Below, piece by piece: positions 1 to 11,465 of a stretch of 64,000 nucleotides of DNA; position 1 is the first letter of the stretch; each line of letters starts with the position of its first letter. Both the position numbers and the translations under genes were made by a program. A model generated the notes under the pieces. It saw only the letters and a list, made by a program, of their open reading frames with translations, did no database searches and was not told the origin of the DNA. This DNA comes from Elymus sibiricus (taxonomy: Eukaryota > Streptophyta > Magnoliopsida > Poales > Poaceae), in assembly GCA_039707655.1 (NCBI GenBank), contig CM077671.1, positions 303,800,509 through 303,864,508 on the forward strand. Direction: 5' to 3'.

Positions 1-1283
1 AACAATCTCTAGTAATAGGCAAAGTGTTCTTGAGGGTACACGGGAATTTCATCTATTCACTTTCATCATGTTGGTTTGATTCGTGTTCGCTACTTTGATA
101 ATTTGATATGTGGGTGGACCAGTGCTTGGGTGCTGTTCTTACTTGAACAACCTCCCACTTATGATTAACCCACTCGCAAGCATCCGAAACTATGAGAAAA
201 GTATTAAGATAAAATCTAACCATAGCATTAAACGTTTGGATCCAAATCAGCCCCTTACGAAGTGGCGCATAAACTAGGGTTTAAGCTTCTGTCACTCTCG
301 CAACCCATCATCTAATAACTACTCCACAATGCATTCCCTTAGGCCCATGAATGGTGAAGTGTCATGTAGTCGATGTTCACATGACACCACTAAGGGAATC
401 ACAACATACATATCATCAAAATATCGAACACATATCAAATTCACATGATTACTTGCAACATGACTTCTCCCGTGAGCTCAAGAACAATGGTAACTACTCA
501 CAAATAATAATCATGCTCAAGATCAGAGGGGTATTGAATAGCATAATGGATCTGAACATATAATCTTCCACCAAATAAAACATATAGTAATCAACTACGC
601 AAGGTAATCAACACTACTAGTCACCCATAGGTACCAATCTGAGGTTCCGGTACAAAGATTGAACACAAGAGATGAACTAGGGTTTGAGAGAAGATGGTGT
701 TGTTGAAGATGTTGATGAAGATTGGCCTCCCAAATATGAGAGGGGTGTTGGTGATGACGATGGCTTCGATTTCCCCCTCCGGGAGGGAAGTTCCCCCGGC
801 GGAATCGCTCTGTCGGAGGGCAAAAGTGCTCCTGCCCAAGTTCCGCCTCGAGGCGGCGGCGCTTCGTCCCGAAAGTCCTTCCCTTATTTTTTTTCTAGGT
901 CAAAAGTGATTATATACCAGAAGATGGGCACCGGAGGTGGGCCTAGGTGGGCACAACCCACCAGAGCGCGCCCAGGGGGCCTGGTGCGCGCTGGTGTCTT
1001 GTGCCCACCAGGGTGGCCCCCTCCGGTAGTTCTTTGCTCCAGTATTTTTTATTAATTCCAAAAATAATCTCCGTAAAGTTTCATCTTCATTGGAGATGTG
1101 CAGAATAGGTATCTCTCATGTGCTTTTCTTGGGTCCAGAATTCCAGCTGCCGGTATTCTCCCTCTTTGTGTAAACCTTGCATATTATGAGAGAAAAGGCA
1201 TTAGAATCACTCCCTAAAGCATTATTATTCAAAAAAACATAATAGATAACAGTAGTAAATCATGATGCAAAATGGACGTATCA
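1..1283 (-). repeat. Left LTR of the Athila-type element (3' LTR in element sense), partial
   Basis: This stretch aligns end to end with 8806-10085. It stops at the terminal bases cgtatca, which read TGATACG on the minus strand and match the far end of the right LTR. The reading frames inside it are fortuitous; the same ones recur in the right LTR. Confidence 0.95.
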
Positions 1284-2870
1284 ACTCCCCCAAGCTTAGA
1301 CCTCGCTTGTCCTCAAGCGAAAAGCCAAAATTGAAAAGCATGTCCACTTGGTTTGAGAGAGAGGTGTCGATAAAAACAAAATACGGACATAGAAGCATCA
1401 TGCTTATTATCAAAACAGCAACAAACTATATCATAAAACTTATTCATATACTTTCATCATATAACTTCTCATGCACAAGTAACAATTCATCACAACATAG
1501 AAGTATAAAGCATAAACCTTATTGAAAACCAACAAACTATGTTCTCGGTCAATTTTGCAACTACAATTTATCATATTTTCAGGAAGGGTCTCATGTCGGA
1601 GCCTTTTGGCAAGTCCACATCCTCAACCATCATTTAGTCTTCCATGATTGCTAACACTCAGAGCATACCCATGAGCAAAAAGTTTCAACCAGACACATAG
1701 GAAGATAGGGGCTTATAGTTTCGCCTCCCAACGTATTCACCTCAAGGGTGATGTCAACAATAATAACTCATGCCTACCCATATCCAACTGGATATATGTG
1801 CCTAGATATTTCCTCACCACATAATGCTTGCAAAAAGAAAAAGTAAAAAGGAATAGGGGAGAATACTTTGACTCTTGCATAAAAGTAAAGACATAAAAGT
1901 AAAAGATAGTCCCTTCGCAGAGGGAAGCAGAGGTTGTCATGCGCTTTTTGGTTTGTATGCCCAATCCCTTAATGTAAAAGAACGTCACGCTATATTGCCC
2001 CCTATGATAGCAACCTTTATTATGTAGTCCGTCGCTTTTATTACTTTGCCATCATAAGTTCGTATAGCGCTCAATTTTCTCTTACACTAATTGATCAAAA
2101 CACTTTTAGAAGCAATTTTTATTGCCTTATTGCACTGATGACAACTTACTTGAAGGATCTTACTCGATCCGTAGGTAGGTATGGTGGACTCTCAAAGAAT
2201 GAATTTGGCTTTGGGTTTTTGGATGCACAAGTAGTATCTCTACTTAGTGCAGAATTTTTGGCTAGCAAAGATATTGGGCATGCACCACATGTTGAAGGAT
2301 CTATGACAATATAACTTCTATGTAGATATGAACAAGCATAAATCATTATGGTGTCTTCCTTGTCCAACGTCAACAATTTTGACATATAATATTTAATGGG
2401 GGGTCACAGTCATAAAAGATGTCCAAGATAGTGTATTTGCATGTGAATCTTCTCTTCCGTTCTTAATTCTTTCATGAATTGCATCATTGACCAATGCTAT
2501 GTTTGTCAATCTCCAACAAATTTTACTACTTATACTTTTCTTTATGTGATGTCATTACTCACCATGAGATTAGCATATGATTCTTTTCATTTATTTTTCT
2601 TTTCTTTTATTTGGATTGCAACAAGAAAGTAGAGAGGCAAAAACTCGAACTAAACTTTATTATATAACTCTCACTCGATTACATAGATAGATAGGCCATG
2701 AAACTAACACACGAAAATAGATTGATGCTAAACTTTTATTCAACTAAAGCAAAGGAAAACTAAAGACCGAACTAAGATAGATAAAGGTGAATAAAAGTGA
2801 TGGTGCTACGATACCGGGGCACCTCCCCCAAGCTTGGCTCAAGCCAAGGGGAGTGCCCATACCCGTGTGC
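1284..2870 (-). other. Polypurine tract and 3' non-coding region of the Athila-type element
   Basis: Directly beside the LTR, the minus strand reads aagcttgggggagt (1284-1297), a good polypurine tract for second-strand priming. The remaining 1.6 kb is AT-rich with no long reading frame. I recognise no domain in it. It is the spacer between the accessory ORF and the 3' LTR. Confidence 0.75.
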
Positions 2871-3395
2871 TCAAGTCTCCCTTGGTGGTGGTGATGAAGA
2901 AGGTGGTGGTGATGATGTAGTAGGCTTGTCTTCCAGCTTCCAGGGCAAGGGCTCACCATCAAAAGTTGACGCAAGAGTGCCCTGAGTCCTGCAACTGGCA
3001 GCTAAACTCATACCTTCAAATATTTCTTCATATTCAAAAACTTGGTTTTGAAGCTCATAAACTTGAATTTGCAGAAAATTGATTTGCTCGTTGAGGGTGG
3101 AGACGGTGTCCTTCATAGACCGGCCATCCATCATCTGATCACGGGTGAATTCCGTGATCATGGAGTGATTGGCACTAAGTCCACGCTCCATCATCTTTTG
3201 GCACTTGAAGATTTCTAGTTCCACCGCCTCGAGCCTAGCCTCCACGCTTCCGGTCCTCTTGGGTCCCTGAACATCGCGGATATGGAGCACCCCCTCACGC
3301 ATCTCGATGGCTTGAGGGTGCTTCATCACCTCCGTCAAGTACGGGTTGATGACCTTCTCGAAGAACTTGTCCTTGGAGGAGCTTGGTGGAGCCAT
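2871..3395 (-). CDS. Accessory ORF downstream of integrase, coiled-coil protein
   Basis: This is an intact 174-residue frame in the same sense as gag and pol, between integrase and the 3' LTR, where some Athila elements carry an env-like gene. The start reads MAPPSSSKDKFFEKV. Residues about 45-130 are rich in E, L, Q and K with heptad-like spacing, consistent with a coiled coil. The tail is S/P-rich (SSPPPSSSPPPRET). I see no signal peptide or transmembrane segment, so env homology is not supported. It is the only undamaged frame in an element whose gag and pol carry several breaks. That may be chance, or it may reflect recent coding constraint in the family. Its function is unknown; capsid-associated or regulatory roles are guesses. 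Confidence 0.6.
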   Translation of the reverse strand: MAPPSSSKDKFFEKVINPYLTEVMKHPQAIEMREGVLHIRDVQGPKRTGSVEARLEAVELEIFKCQKMMERGLSANHSMITEFTRDQMMDGRSMKDTVSTLNEQINFLQIQVYELQNQVFEYEEIFEGMSLAASCRTQGTLASTFDGEPLPWKLEDKPTTSSPPPSSSPPPRET

Positions 3396-3733
3396 GGGGA
3401 TCTAGATCTGACAAGAAAATAGCACGAAACAAGAACAGAGGATTTTTCTGCGATGCGGTCATCAAAACAGTCAGGGGTATATATAGAGATTTTTTATTCT
3501 TGGAAAACAAGCATATGGAAGGGAAACTGAGTCGGGAAGGTGTCTGAGGTGGGCACAACCCACCAGGGCACGCCCAGGGGGCCTGGCGTGCCCTGGTGTA
3601 TCGTGCTCACCTCGATCACCTTCCGGTTTATTTATTTATTTCCAAAATTTTCTAATATTCCAAAACTGACAAAAAATATTTTTGCGGATTTTTCGGAGTC
3701 CGTTTACTTACCGTATCACGTACCTCCTATTTT

Positions 3734-4930
3734 TCAGAATTCTGGAGTGTTCCGGAAGGTTTCTTTTATGTGTTCCTCCCGTGTCATGGTTTGGATAACA
3801 TTGCTCTCAATGTTAATAGACGTACCTGAGATATAGTGCTTAATTCTTTGTCCATTGACCACCTTCGGGTTAGTACCTTCGACATTATTAATCTTGATAG
3901 CTCCACAACGATAAACCTCCTCGATAATATAAGGTCCTTCCCATTTGGAGAGAAGCTTACCTGCAAAAAATCTTAAACGAGAGTTGAACAAAAGAACATA
4001 GTCTCCTATTTTGAATTCCCGCTTTTGGATTCTTTTGTCATGCCATCTTTTTCATTTTTCTTTGAATAGTTTGGCATTTTCATAGGCTTGGGTTCTCCAT
4101 TCATCTAGTGAGCTAATATCAAATAGCCTCTTCTCACCGGCAAGTTTGAAATCATAGTTGAGTTCTTTAATTGCCCAAAATTCTTTATGTTCTAATTCTA
4201 GAGGCAAATGGCAAGCTTTTCCATATATCATTTTGTATGGAGACATACCCATAGGATTTTTATAAGCTGTTCTATAGGCCCAAAGTGCATCTTCTAATTT
4301 CTTAGACCAATTCTTTCGAGACCTATTGACAGTTTTCTGTAATATCAATTTTATTTCTCTATTGCTAAGTTCAACTTGACCACTAGATTGAGGATGATAG
4401 GGTGATGCAATTCTATGGTTAACATCATATTTAGCAAGCATCTTACGGAAAGCACCATGAATAAAGTGTGAACCGCCATCGGTCATTAAATATCTAGGGA
4501 CTCCAAACCTTGGGAAGATAACCTCTTTAGGCATTTTAATGGAGGTGTGGTGATCGGCACTACTAGTTGGAATAGCTTCTACCCACTTAGTGACATAATC
4601 AACAGCAACCAAAATATGAGTGTACCCGTTAGAGGAAGGAAAAGGTCCCATATAATCAAAACCCCAAACATCAAATGGTTCGACAACAAGAGAATAATTC
4701 ATAGGCATTTCCTGACGCTTACCGATATTACCAATTCTTTGACATTCATCATAAGACAAGACAAACTTGCGGGCATCCTTGAAGAGAGTAGGCCAATAAA
4801 AACCAGATTGCAATACCTTGTGAGCAGTTCTATCTCCCGCATGATGTCCTCCATAAGCTTTGGAATGACATTTCCATAGGATTTGTTCCTATTCATGCTC
4901 AGGTACACAACGTCTAATAATACCATCTAC
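3734..4930 (-). pseudogene. Integrase of the Athila-type element (broken)
   Basis: The integrase would join element cDNA to host DNA. The catalytic core is present: D in GFDYMGPF, D in LMTDGGSHF and E in [11 protein letters not shown], the retroviral D,D-35-E pattern (within 4052-4813). The C-terminal part, with KWEGPYIIEEVY, continues in the same frame at 3734-3991 after one TGA at 4052-4054. The zinc-binding head keeps its two histidines (GGHHAGD), but the first cysteine of the usual CxxC is tyrosine (LSYDECQR). A TAG at 4889-4891 lies upstream. With two stops and a damaged zinc site, no active enzyme is expected. Confidence 0.9.
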
Positions 4931-5640
4931 TCCTTCTTTATAAAGATGTGGGTCATCCCAAAAGTAATGTCTTAAGTCATAGAATATTTTTTTCTTTTGT
5001 TGGTAAGTGAAGCTAGGTGGTATATATTTAGCAATAATGTAGTTAGCATAATCAGCATACCACGGGGTGTTTTGAGAGACACTTATTGCCGCTAACTATT
5101 CGTCAGGGAAACTATCATCTGTAGGTAGTGGGTCATCAAGAATATTTTCTAACCTAGACAAGTTATCAGCTACGGGGTTCTCAGCTCCCTTCCTATCAAC
5201 GATATGTAAGTCAAATTCTTGAAGCAAGAGAACCCACCTAATGAGTCTAGGTTTAGCATCTTTCTTTTCCATAAGATATTTTATAGCAGCATGATCGGTT
5301 GGAACAATAACTTTGGAGTCAACGATATAGGATCTAAATTTATCACACGCAAATACAACCTCTAAAAATTCCTTTTCAGTAGTAGCATAATTTCATTGGC
5401 ACTGTCTAGAGTTTTACTAGCATAATGGATAACATTCAATTTCTTATCAACTCTTTGTCCTAGAACAGCACCAACGGCATAATCACTAGCATCACACATA
5501 ATTTCAAAAGGTAAGTTCCAATCAGGTGGTTGAACGATAGGTGCAGAGGTTAAGGCCTTCTTGAGTGTTTCAAAGGCTTCCACACAATCATCATCGAAGA
5601 CAAAAGGAATATCATTTTGCAAAAAGATTAGTAATAGGCC
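4931..5640 (-). pseudogene. RNase H region of the Athila-type pol (frameshifted)
   Basis: This joins RT to integrase. After the RT frame ends at 5612, homology continues in another frame (5362-5640) with FEIMCDASDYAVGAVLGQR, the typical start of the Gypsy RNase H domain. A second frameshift lies near 5395. The remaining RNase H part can be read back to about 5100 in a third frame, where a TAG interrupts it. The layout is a once-continuous pol decayed by small indels. Confidence 0.85.
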
Positions 5641-7978
5641 TAGAAATTTTAGAGAAGTCTTTAATGAACCTCCTATAGAAACCAGCATGACCAAGGAAAC
5701 TTCGAATACCTTTAATATCTTCAGGACATGGCATTTTCTCAATTGCATCAACTTTAGCTTTATCCACCTCAATGCCTCGTTCAGATATTTTATGCCCCAA
5801 GACAATACCTTCATTAACCATAAAGTGGCACTTCTCCCAATTCAAGACGAGATTAGCTTGTTCACATCTCTGCAAAACTCGATCAAGGTTGCTTAAGCAA
5901 TCATCAAAAGAAGTCCCGTAAACGGAAAAATCATCAATGAAAACCTCCACAATCTTTTCCCAAAAGTCAGAGAATATAGCAGTCATACATCTTTGAAAGG
6001 TAGCAGGTGCATTGCATAAACCAAAAGGCATACGTCTATAAGCATAGGTTCCAAAAGGACAAGTAAAGGTGGTTTTCTCTTCATCAGATTGTGACACAGG
6101 TATTTGAGAGAAACCAGAATATCCATCCAGAAAACAAAAGTGTATGTGCTTAGATAATCTTTCTAGCATTTGATCAATGAAAGGCAGAGGGTAATGATCT
6201 TTTCTAGTAGCTTTATTTAACTTTCTAAAATCAATTACCATTCTATAGCCAGTGACAATTCTTTGTGGAATGAGGTCATTTTTATCATTAGGAACAATAG
6301 TAATACCTCCTTTCTTAGGGACACAATGAACGGGACTTACCCATCTACTATCATCTATTGGATAGATTATACCTGCTTCCAGAAGCTTTAATATTTCAGT
6401 TCTTACCACTTCTTTCATCTTAGGATTTAATCGCCGTTGGTGATCAACAACGGGTTTAGCATCAGGTTCCATATTAATCTTGTGCTGACATAGAGTAGGA
6501 CTAATGCCCTTAAGATCATCAAGAGTATATCCAATAGCAGCCCGGTGCTTCCTTATAACTTTTAATAATCTTTCTTCTTCATTTTCTGAAAGGTTAGCAC
6601 TAATAATAACAGGATATATCTTTTTCTCATCAAGATAAGCATACTTCAAAGTGTCAGGCAATTGTTTCAATTCAAACACAGGGTCACCTTTAGGTGGAGG
6701 AGGCTCTCCAAGAGTTTCAATAGGCAAATTGTGTTTCAGGAGAGGTTGTTGTTCAAAGAAAATTTGATCTATTTCATTTCTTTCACGCAAGTGCATATCA
6801 TTTTCATGGTCAAGCAAATATTGTTCTAATGGATCAGTAGGAGGCACGGCAATAGAAGCAAGACCAATAATTTCATCCTTATTAGATAACGCTTTATCGT
6901 GAGGTTTTCTACTAAACTTGGAAAAATTAAACTCATGAGACACATCACCAAAACTGACACCGACAGTTTGTTTTTCGCAATCTATCTTAGCATTAATGGT
7001 GCTCAAGAAAGGTCTACCAAAGATAATGGGACAAAAGTCATCTTGTGGGGAACCAAGAACTAGAAAATCGGTAGGGTATTTTACTTTCCCACACAAGACT
7101 TCAACATCTCTAACAATCCCAAGTGGTGTGATGGTGTATCTATTAGCAAGTTTAATAGTAACATCAATATCTTCTATTTCAGCAGGTGCTATTTCATCCA
7201 TAATTTCTTGGTATAAGGTAAAAGGGATAGCACTCACACTAGCACCCAAATCACATAAACCATGATAGCAATGTTCTCCTATTTTAACTGAGACAACAGG
7301 CATGCCTTCTATGAGTCTATGTTTATCTTTTTCATCGGGTTTAGCAATTCTAGCAGCTTCATCACAGAAGTAAATAACATGCCCATCAATATTTTCTACC
7401 AAGAGATCTTTAACCATAGCAACACTAGGTTCTACTTTAATTTGTTCAGGGGGCTTAGGTGCTCTTATATTACTCTTACGAACCACAGTTGATACCTTAG
7501 CATGTTCCTTTATCCTAACAGGGAAAGGTGGTTTTTCAATATAAGCGGTAGGCACAACTGGATCAACATTGTAAATGATAGTTTCATCTTTAGCTATGAC
7601 CAGTTCTTTAATTTCTTCTTTAGTAGGGGGATGATATTTAAAACACTTGTCCTTAGGGAGATCAACGTGAGTAGCAAATGCTTCATAGAAAGAGGCTACT
7701 ATCTCAGAGTCAAGTCCATATTTAGTGCTAAACTTATGAAAAGTATCGGTATTCATAAAAGATGTAACACAATCAAACTCAAGCTTTATACCTGACTCAT
7801 TACCTTTGTCGAGTTCCCAATCTTCAGAGTTGCGTTTACTTCTTTCTAAGATATCCCACTTGAATTCAATAGTCTTCTTCATATAAGAAGCAGCACAAGA
7901 AGTATCGAGCATGGGATTGATCATTATGACAAAGCCAAGCATAAAAACTCTGAATGATAACTTCTCTCGGGATGTCAT
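5612..7978 (-). pseudogene. Protease and reverse transcriptase of the Athila-type pol
   Basis: This is a 788-residue open stretch. The N-terminal about 200 residues are the gag-pol linker. An aspartic protease follows (CDLGASVSAIPF, with DLG at the active site as is common in Athila relatives). Then comes RT, with the substrate-binding FLDGYSGFSQIPV, the RMPFGLCNAPATFQR block and the catalytic FIDDFSVYG. The frame ends at 5612 in the RT connection (FYRRFIKDFSKI), and RNase H resumes in another frame. It overlaps gag (7866-8477) in a different frame. The same nucleotides continue gag homology in this frame, which implies a one-base shift near 7930 in an originally continuous gag-pol. All RT motifs are intact, but the polyprotein as a whole is not. 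Confidence 0.92.
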
Positions 7979-8477
7979 GATTGGGGCATGAATATAACAT
8001 TGACTTAAGCCTCTCCCAAGCTAGAGAGATGCTTTCACCTTCACGAGGCCAAAAATTATATATATAATTCCGATCACGATGGAGTAGATGCATGGGATAA
8101 AACTTTTGATGGAATTCCGATAGCAAACGATTCCAGTTCCACGATCCAAGATCATCAGATAGCCTATACCATGTCAATGCTTTTCCCTTCAAAGATAAAG
8201 GGAAAACCTTCTTCTTAGCTTCATCTCCGGGTAAACCAACAAGCTTAAATAATCCACAAACTTCGTTCACATATAATAGGTGCATATCAGGATGTTCAGT
8301 TCCATCTCCTGCATAAGGTTTAGCAAGCAGTTGTTCTATCATACCTGAAGGAATTTCATAACCAATATTTTCAGTAGGTGCATTAGGTTGAGGGGCAACT
8401 AATTGTGGTTCCGGTCGAGGTGAATATACCCCAAACAAATCCCTCAAAGGATTGTTTTCCATAGCAGCAAGTAACAA
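7866..8477 (-). pseudogene. Gag of the Athila-type element, 3' end frameshifted
   Basis: This is the capsid-like retrotransposon gag domain: LKGKALTWYRLSDDLGSWNW and FHQKFYPMHLLHRDRNYI are characteristic. The likely true start is the Met of MENNPLRDLF, five codons into the open frame. After residue about 185 the frame leaves the family sequence, while the next frame (the pol ORF) carries on. I see no CCHC zinc knuckle before the shift. In the element, gag lies just after the primer-binding site, as expected. Confidence 0.88.
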
Positions 8478-8539
8478 TAAATTTCAGCACGTAGTATAAG
8501 TTTTTCCTTACCGATTTCCACTTACCAAGAGCGCTTCAC

Positions 8540-8557
8540 TCCCCGGAAACGGCGCCA
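8540..8557 (-). promoter_or_regulatory. Primer-binding site, tRNA-Asp type
   Basis: The minus strand reads TGGCGCCGTTTCCGGGGA, 11 bases inside the 5' LTR. It differs at one position from the complement of the plant tRNA-Asp 3' end. It would prime minus-strand cDNA synthesis, and it is the best lineage marker for placing the element in Athila. Confidence 0.85.
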
Positions 8558-8568
8558 GAAAAGAGTCT

Positions 8569-10085
8569 TGATGACCCACAAGTATAGGGGATCAATCGTA
8601 GTCCTTTAGGTAAGTAAGAGTGTCGAACCCAACGAGGAGCAGAAGGAAATGACAAGCGGTTTTCAGCAAGGTAATTTCTGCAAGCACTGAAATTGTAGAT
8701 AAAAGATAGTTTGATAGCAAGGTAATTTGTATCGAGCAAGTAACGGTAATGGTAAATAAGGTGCAGCAAGGTAGCCCAATCCTTTTGTGGCAAAGGACAG
8801 GCCAGAATAATCTCTAGTAATAGGCAAAGTGTTCTTGAGGGCACACGGGAATTTCATCTATTCACTTTCATCATGTTGGTTTGATTCGTGTTTGCTACTT
8901 TGATAATTTGATATGTGGGTGGACCGGTGCTTGGGTGCTGTTCTTACTTGAACAACCTCCCACTTATGATTAACCCACTCGCAAGCATCCGAAACTACGA
9001 GAAAAGTATTAAGATAAAATCTAACCATAGCATTAAACGTTTGGATCCAAATCAGCCCCTTACGAAGTGGCGCATAAACTAGGGTTTAAGCTTCTGTCAC
9101 TCTAGCAACCCATCATCTAATAACTACTCCACAATGCATTCCCTTAGGCCCATGAATGGTGAAGTGTCATGTAGTCGACGTTCACATGACACCACTAAGG
9201 GAATCACAACATACATATCATCAAAATATCAAACACATGTCAAATTCACATGATTACTTGCAACATGACTTCTCCCGTGAGCTCAAGAACAATGGTAAAG
9301 ACTCACAAATAATAATCATGCTCAAGATCAGAGGGGTATTGAATAGCATAATGGATCTGAACATATAATCTTCCACCAAATAAACCATATAGTAATCAAC
9401 TACTCAAGGTAATCAACACTACTAGTCACCCATAGGTACCAATCTGAGGTTCCGGTACAAAGATTGAACACAAGAGATGAACTAGGGTTTGAGAGAAGAT
9501 GGTGTTGTTGAAGATGTTGATGAAGATTGGCCTCCCAAAGATGAGAGGGCTGTTGGTGATGACGATGGCTTCGATTTCCCCCTCCGGGAGGGAAGTTCCC
9601 CCGGCGGACGCTCCGCCGAAGGGCAAAAGTGCTCCGGCCCAAGTTCCGCCTCGAGACGGTGGCGCTTCATCCCAAAGGTCCTCCCCTTATTTTTTTTAGG
9701 TCAAAAGTGATTATATACCAGAAGATGTGCACCAGAGGTGGGCCGAGGTGGGCACAACCCACCAGGGCGCGCCTAGGGGGGCCTGGCGCGCCCTGGTGTC
9801 TTGTGCCCACCAGGGTGGCCCCCTCCGGTAGTTCTTTGCTCCAGTATTTTTTATTAATTCCAAAAATAATCTCCGTAAAGTTTCAGCTTCATTGGAGATG
9901 TGCAGAATAGGTATCTCTGGTGTGCTTTTCTTGGGTCCAGAATTCCAGCTGCCGGTATTCTCCCTCTTTGTGTAAACCTTGCATATTATGAGACAAAAGG
10001 CATTAGAATCACTCCCTAAAGTATTATTATTCAACAAAACATAATAAATAATAGTAGGAAATCATGATGCAAAATGGACGTATCA
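8569..10085 (-). repeat. Right LTR of the Athila-type element (5' LTR in element sense), complete
   Basis: The LTR is 1517 bases long and runs from TGATGACC to CGTATCA on the plus strand, with TG and CA ends. It should hold the element promoter and poly(A) signal in minus orientation. Its last base forms an artificial ATG with the following target DNA at 10085-10087. Confidence 0.95.
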
Positions 10086-10534
10086 TGGATCTCAACAATC
10101 TTGGGTACATAGATGAACCATTCGTCCTAGCCAATGATGTGGCGCAGGTTTTCTATGTGAAGGACATGTCTACCAAACCGGAAAAAAGAAAAGATAAGGA
10201 AGCGAATACATCATACGATGAGCCAAAGCGCCACATAGTTCTTTCAGGGAAAAGAAACATTGTGGGAGTGGAGGACAAGACAGACATGTCAGAAGATTAT
10301 GAAAAGTTTCATGAAATTCCTCCCTTCAGAGTGAAGACTGACCCGAGAATCATGTTAAATGATGAAGATTATCCATGGTTAAGGCGCAATAAGCAAGGGA
10401 CACACGCGAAGAAAAAGTTTTATACCCCAAAAGATTCCACTCTGGGATGTGACCGGCTTCACCGCCATGATTTTAGAAATAATTATTTATTAAGTTATGA
10501 AATTTCAATTATTCCTATCCTTTTAGTATTTTAA
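10086..10534 (+). pseudogene. C-terminal end of the CACTA-1 TNP2-type transposase
   Basis: The frame starts straight after the Athila LTR. DLNNLGYIDEPFVLANDVAQVFYV is the DUF4216-type segment found near the C-terminus of plant En/Spm (TNP2) transposases. It is followed by PKRHIVLSGKRNIVGVED and DEDYPWLRRNKQGTH. The catalytic part must lie left of the Athila insertion, outside the window. The frame continues to a TAA at 10532-10534. The last about 40 residues, past KKKFYTPKDS, may be real C-terminus or read-through. The ATG covering 10085-10087 is an artefact of the LTR junction. Confidence 0.8.
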
Positions 10535-11288
10535 TTATACAGAGGAGTTAATCAATGCCAATATTTAGACCATTTTAGAAGGTGCACCAAGTTTGAGCTC
10601 ATTTGGACATGTTTAGCAATGTTAAGTTGCTCAAATTAGAAAATGGACAGAGATGGTTTCGAGGGAATTTGATGATGTTATCTTGTTCTCCAAGCCATGA
10701 GACTTGGCAAGATCATCAAATATGGCATTTGTGACATGCTACAATTTTAGTTATGATCAACTAAAACAAAACTATAATATTCTTCAATAGCAAAAAGAAT
10801 CAACTAAAAAGCTTTTATAAAACTCTAGTTATGATCAAAATAATATTAACTTAAAACTATATAAAATTTATGCAACTAAAATTTCCAGTTCTAGCTATCC
10901 AAATCAAGCAAACAATAACAGGAAACTATATAAAAGTGTGCATAAGTTATTCATATTCAAACTCTTTTCAAAATCCAAAATGAAAACAGAAAAAAATGTG
11001 CAACATATCAAAAAAAAGGAAAGAAATAAAAAAATGCCCGCCTATTGGGCAGTGTTGCACGGCCTGCATACGACAAGAAGCCCAACAGGGCCAGGATGCA
11101 GGCCCGTAAAGCATCTGCTCGTGGGCCCAACAGGGCAGAGTAATAGCGACATAGTAGGCACGTGTTCGGTTTGAGAGAGGCTCGTGCTGCCTCTCTCACA
11201 TCGGGGCTTATAAGCCGGTCGTCGTGCTCCTCAACTAGCGAGGTGGGACTAAACTCCCACCCGCATCAGCTCCGTGCGCGCACCCAAC
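10535..11288. other. CACTA-1 spacer between the two element genes
   Basis: AT-rich sequence with no supported coding region. The last 150 bases become GC-rich and include ttataag near 11210, which could be a TATA-like element for the second gene. This was judged by eye only. Confidence 0.45.
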
Positions 11289-11465
11289 CCTTTAGTCCCG
11301 GTTGGAGCCACCAACCGGGACTAAATACCCTTTAGTCCCGGTTGGTGGCTCCAACCGGGACTAAAGGCTTTTCGGCTATGGGCAAGCCTTTAGTCCCGGT
11401 TGGAGCCACCAACCGGGACTAAAGGGTATTTAGTCCCGGTTTGTGGCTCCAACCGGGACTAAAGG
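11289..11465. repeat. 177-base near-perfect hairpin made of four TTTAGTCCCGGTTGG palindromes
   Basis: The left arm 11289-11368 and right arm 11386-11465 are 80 bases each. They are reverse complements with a single mismatch, around a 17-base loop (11369-11385). Each arm is made of two smaller palindromes built from TTTAGTCCCGGTTGG and its complement. The same core recurs in the subterminal region of this CACTA element (36468-36500). It lies just before a tatatatg sequence (11472) and upstream of the second element gene. In CACTA elements such motifs are generally TNP-protein binding sites. A double-stranded transcript feeding small RNAs is the alternative. Confidence 0.9.

Larger units (their letters stand above)
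1..10085 (-). mobile_element. Athila-type Gypsy LTR retrotransposon, left LTR cut by window edge
   Basis: The order read on the minus strand is LTR, primer-binding site, gag, protease, RT, RNase H, integrase, accessory ORF, non-coding region, LTR. This is the Gypsy order. The primer-binding site matches the 3' end of tRNA-Asp, as known for the Athila lineage. The right LTR is complete (8569-10085). The left LTR lacks about 237 bases, so it starts before the window. Several frameshifts and stops make the copy non-functional. It sits inside the transposase gene of CACTA-1: the five bases after the right LTR are tggat, so a matching tggat is expected left of the element, outside the window. I counted 11 differences in the first 540 aligned LTR bases (about 2%). 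I do not name the family. Confidence 0.93.

Noticed and set aside
1225..2400. Short frames on both strands in the Athila 3' region
   Set aside because: All are under 90 residues, without domain or codon support, in a known non-coding part of such elements.
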